From the NCBI GenBank assembly GCA_025980625.1, contig JAICXG010000002.1, positions 1-32,377 of the forward strand: DNA of 32,377 nucleotides. The letters run 5' to 3'. Positions 31,564 through 32,377 of the stretch are shown one piece after another. The notes below the pieces were generated by a model. That model was not told the origin of the DNA. It did no database searches and worked only from the letters and a program-made list of their open reading frames with translations. This DNA is from Chthoniobacterales bacterium (GTDB taxonomy: Bacteria > Verrucomicrobiota > Verrucomicrobiia > Chthoniobacterales > UBA10450). The first letter of the stretch is position 1. Every line of letters begins with the position of its first letter. Both the position numbers and the translations under genes were made by a program.

Positions 31564-32377
31564 TCAATGCGCCGGCGCCAGCGGCCGCGAAGAACCACGG
31601 GTTTTACTTTGCAGACGTTCGCGCATGGATTGACCCGAAGCGCGCACGTAACCGCCGGCTTGCATCTGACTAGCCAGCAGGTTCTCGTCACCATGTCTTT
31701 GAAGTGCAAGCAATTCGAGGGTGTTGGTCTGAAAGGTCTCGTCCAAGTGACGGAGAACCCAGGCGACGGGATGAGTTACATTATGAGTCTCCATGATTCG
31801 GAGTAACTCACCGTCGGTTAATTGCTCGCGATCTCGATCGACGAGGCGGATCACATCCCCGAACTTCATAAGACCCACATCAGTGCCGAAATCGACAAAT
31901 TTCTGCAACCAGGCCTCGCGGAAGAGGTGGAGCACGGTGAAGAGGAATTGATAGACGGGGCGGAAACAGGGGATACTCATACCGGGCATGCCGGGAATAG
32001 ACTGCTCGACACGGACCTGAAGCGCTGCCTCGACCGGCACGTCAAACGGACTCTTTGTCCAGGTCAAGCTGTTCGCGACATCGACCTGGATGATGCGCGT
32101 CCCAGGTTGATCGATCTCGCGGGCTAACTTAGGCAGGTGGTCGGGATTGAGGCGGCTACTGATTTCTTCGCGACGGGGATCCTTCGCCCAATCATAGAAG
32201 GGACGGAAGCCGAGTTCTTGCATGACAGCCATGACCGGTTCGCGGTCTCGTGGCGCGATCATGAAATCGATGTCATTCATAAGCCTCGTGCCGAGGCCGC
32301 CGTAGAGTGTTGACTCGAATGCCATGCCTTTAGTGACCACAAACTGAATGCCGCGGCCGCCCAACCCTTGCGCCACC
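31564..32377 (-). CDS. NTP_transf_5-type nucleotidyltransferase-like protein (partial)
   Basis: The gene continues beyond the right edge, so its start is missing; 270 residues are visible. VVTKGMAFESTLYGGLGTRLMNDIDFMI is the hallmark of the PF14907 group, in which an upstream KG and a later D-I-D pair form a nucleotidyltransferase-like active site (shown here as KGMAFE and NDIDFM). These proteins are common beside capsule, O-antigen and sulfotransferase genes but their substrate is not known. The C-terminal 40 residues are basic and disordered. It is the first gene visible of the minus-strand operon and ends 10 bp before the alpha/beta hydrolase start. Confidence 0.8.
   Translation of the reverse strand, partial: VAQGLGGRGIQFVVTKGMAFESTLYGGLGTRLMNDIDFMIAPRDREPVMAVMQELGFRPFYDWAKDPRREEISSRLNPDHLPKLAREIDQPGTRIIQVDVANSLTWTKSPFDVPVEAALQVRVEQSIPGMPGMSIPCFRPVYQFLFTVLHLFREAWLQKFVDFGTDVGLMKFGDVIRLVDRDREQLTDGELLRIMETHNVTHPVAWVLRHLDETFQTNTLELLALQRHGDENLLASQMQAGGYVRASGQSMRERLQSKTRGSSRPLAPAH

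Noticed and set aside
1..32377. Abundant GATCG/CGATC words, considered as a second dispersed repeat
   Set aside because: They occur throughout, including in codons for common residues, and look like ordinary GC-rich word bias rather than a discrete element.
1..32377. CRISPR arrays, tRNA or rRNA genes, insertion sequences
   Set aside because: No spaced direct-repeat array, cloverleaf-like or rRNA-like sequence, transposase or terminal inverted repeats were seen by eye.

Overview
The window is GC-rich, gene-dense bacterial DNA from a Gram-negative-type organism: it has a TolC-type outer-membrane protein, a periplasmic adaptor, heptose enzymes and an L,D-transpeptidase. The mix of a GHL10-family secreted hydrolase, sulfotransferases and a low-complexity CTCTCAAC-type insert inside aconitase makes me lean towards Verrucomicrobiota (Chthoniobacterales-like soil lineage). 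That placement is an inference of low to moderate confidence. I see no rRNA, tRNA, CRISPR array or insertion sequence.

Region 1 (1-10.9 kb) looks like ordinary backbone: the tail of an unknown gene, a response regulator with a degenerate kinase-like N-terminus, a Sir2 deacylase, a secreted GHL10 hydrolase, aconitase AcnA on the minus strand, an L,D-transpeptidase coupled to a membrane beta-glycosyltransferase, and a large hybrid histidine kinase. This stretch carries a striking dispersed repeat. The 9-mer GCCTAACGA, in either orientation, occurs 15 times between 862 and 10,918 (17 counting the 8-mer GCCTAACG), against about 0.1 expected by chance. Copies sit in any reading frame, at stop codons, in domain linkers and in gaps between convergent genes, much like DNA uptake sequences of Neisseria or Pasteurellaceae.

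Region 2 (10.9-27.9 kb) is a plus-strand glycan assembly and export cluster, preceded by a divergent gmhA. It encodes a GT2 transferase, two alkaline-phosphatase-superfamily phosphodiesterases flanking a heptose-7-phosphate kinase (hddA), a hexapeptide acyltransferase, a GT4 transferase, a membrane-fusion protein with a TolC-like partner, a Wzx-like flippase, a membrane TPR protein and a giant GT-C transferase with two N-terminal beta-sandwich repeats. Many genes are joined by 4-bp GTGA/ATGA overlaps. GmhA and HddA supply two steps of nucleotide-heptose synthesis. The flippase, GT-C enzyme and adaptor/TolC pair suggest that a glycan, or glycosylated product, is built on a lipid carrier, modified and exported.

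Region 3 (27.9-32.4 kb) is a minus-strand operon, convergent with region 2. In transcription order it encodes an NTP_transf_5-type protein (cut by the window edge), an alpha/beta hydrolase, a sulfotransferase, a secreted TIM-barrel-like protein and a second sulfotransferase. The last four genes are joined by 4-bp overlaps. It probably decorates the product of region 2, perhaps giving a sulfated, heptose-containing surface glycan. The exact GCCTAACGA repeat is absent from all of regions 2 and 3, which suggests a different history for the cluster.
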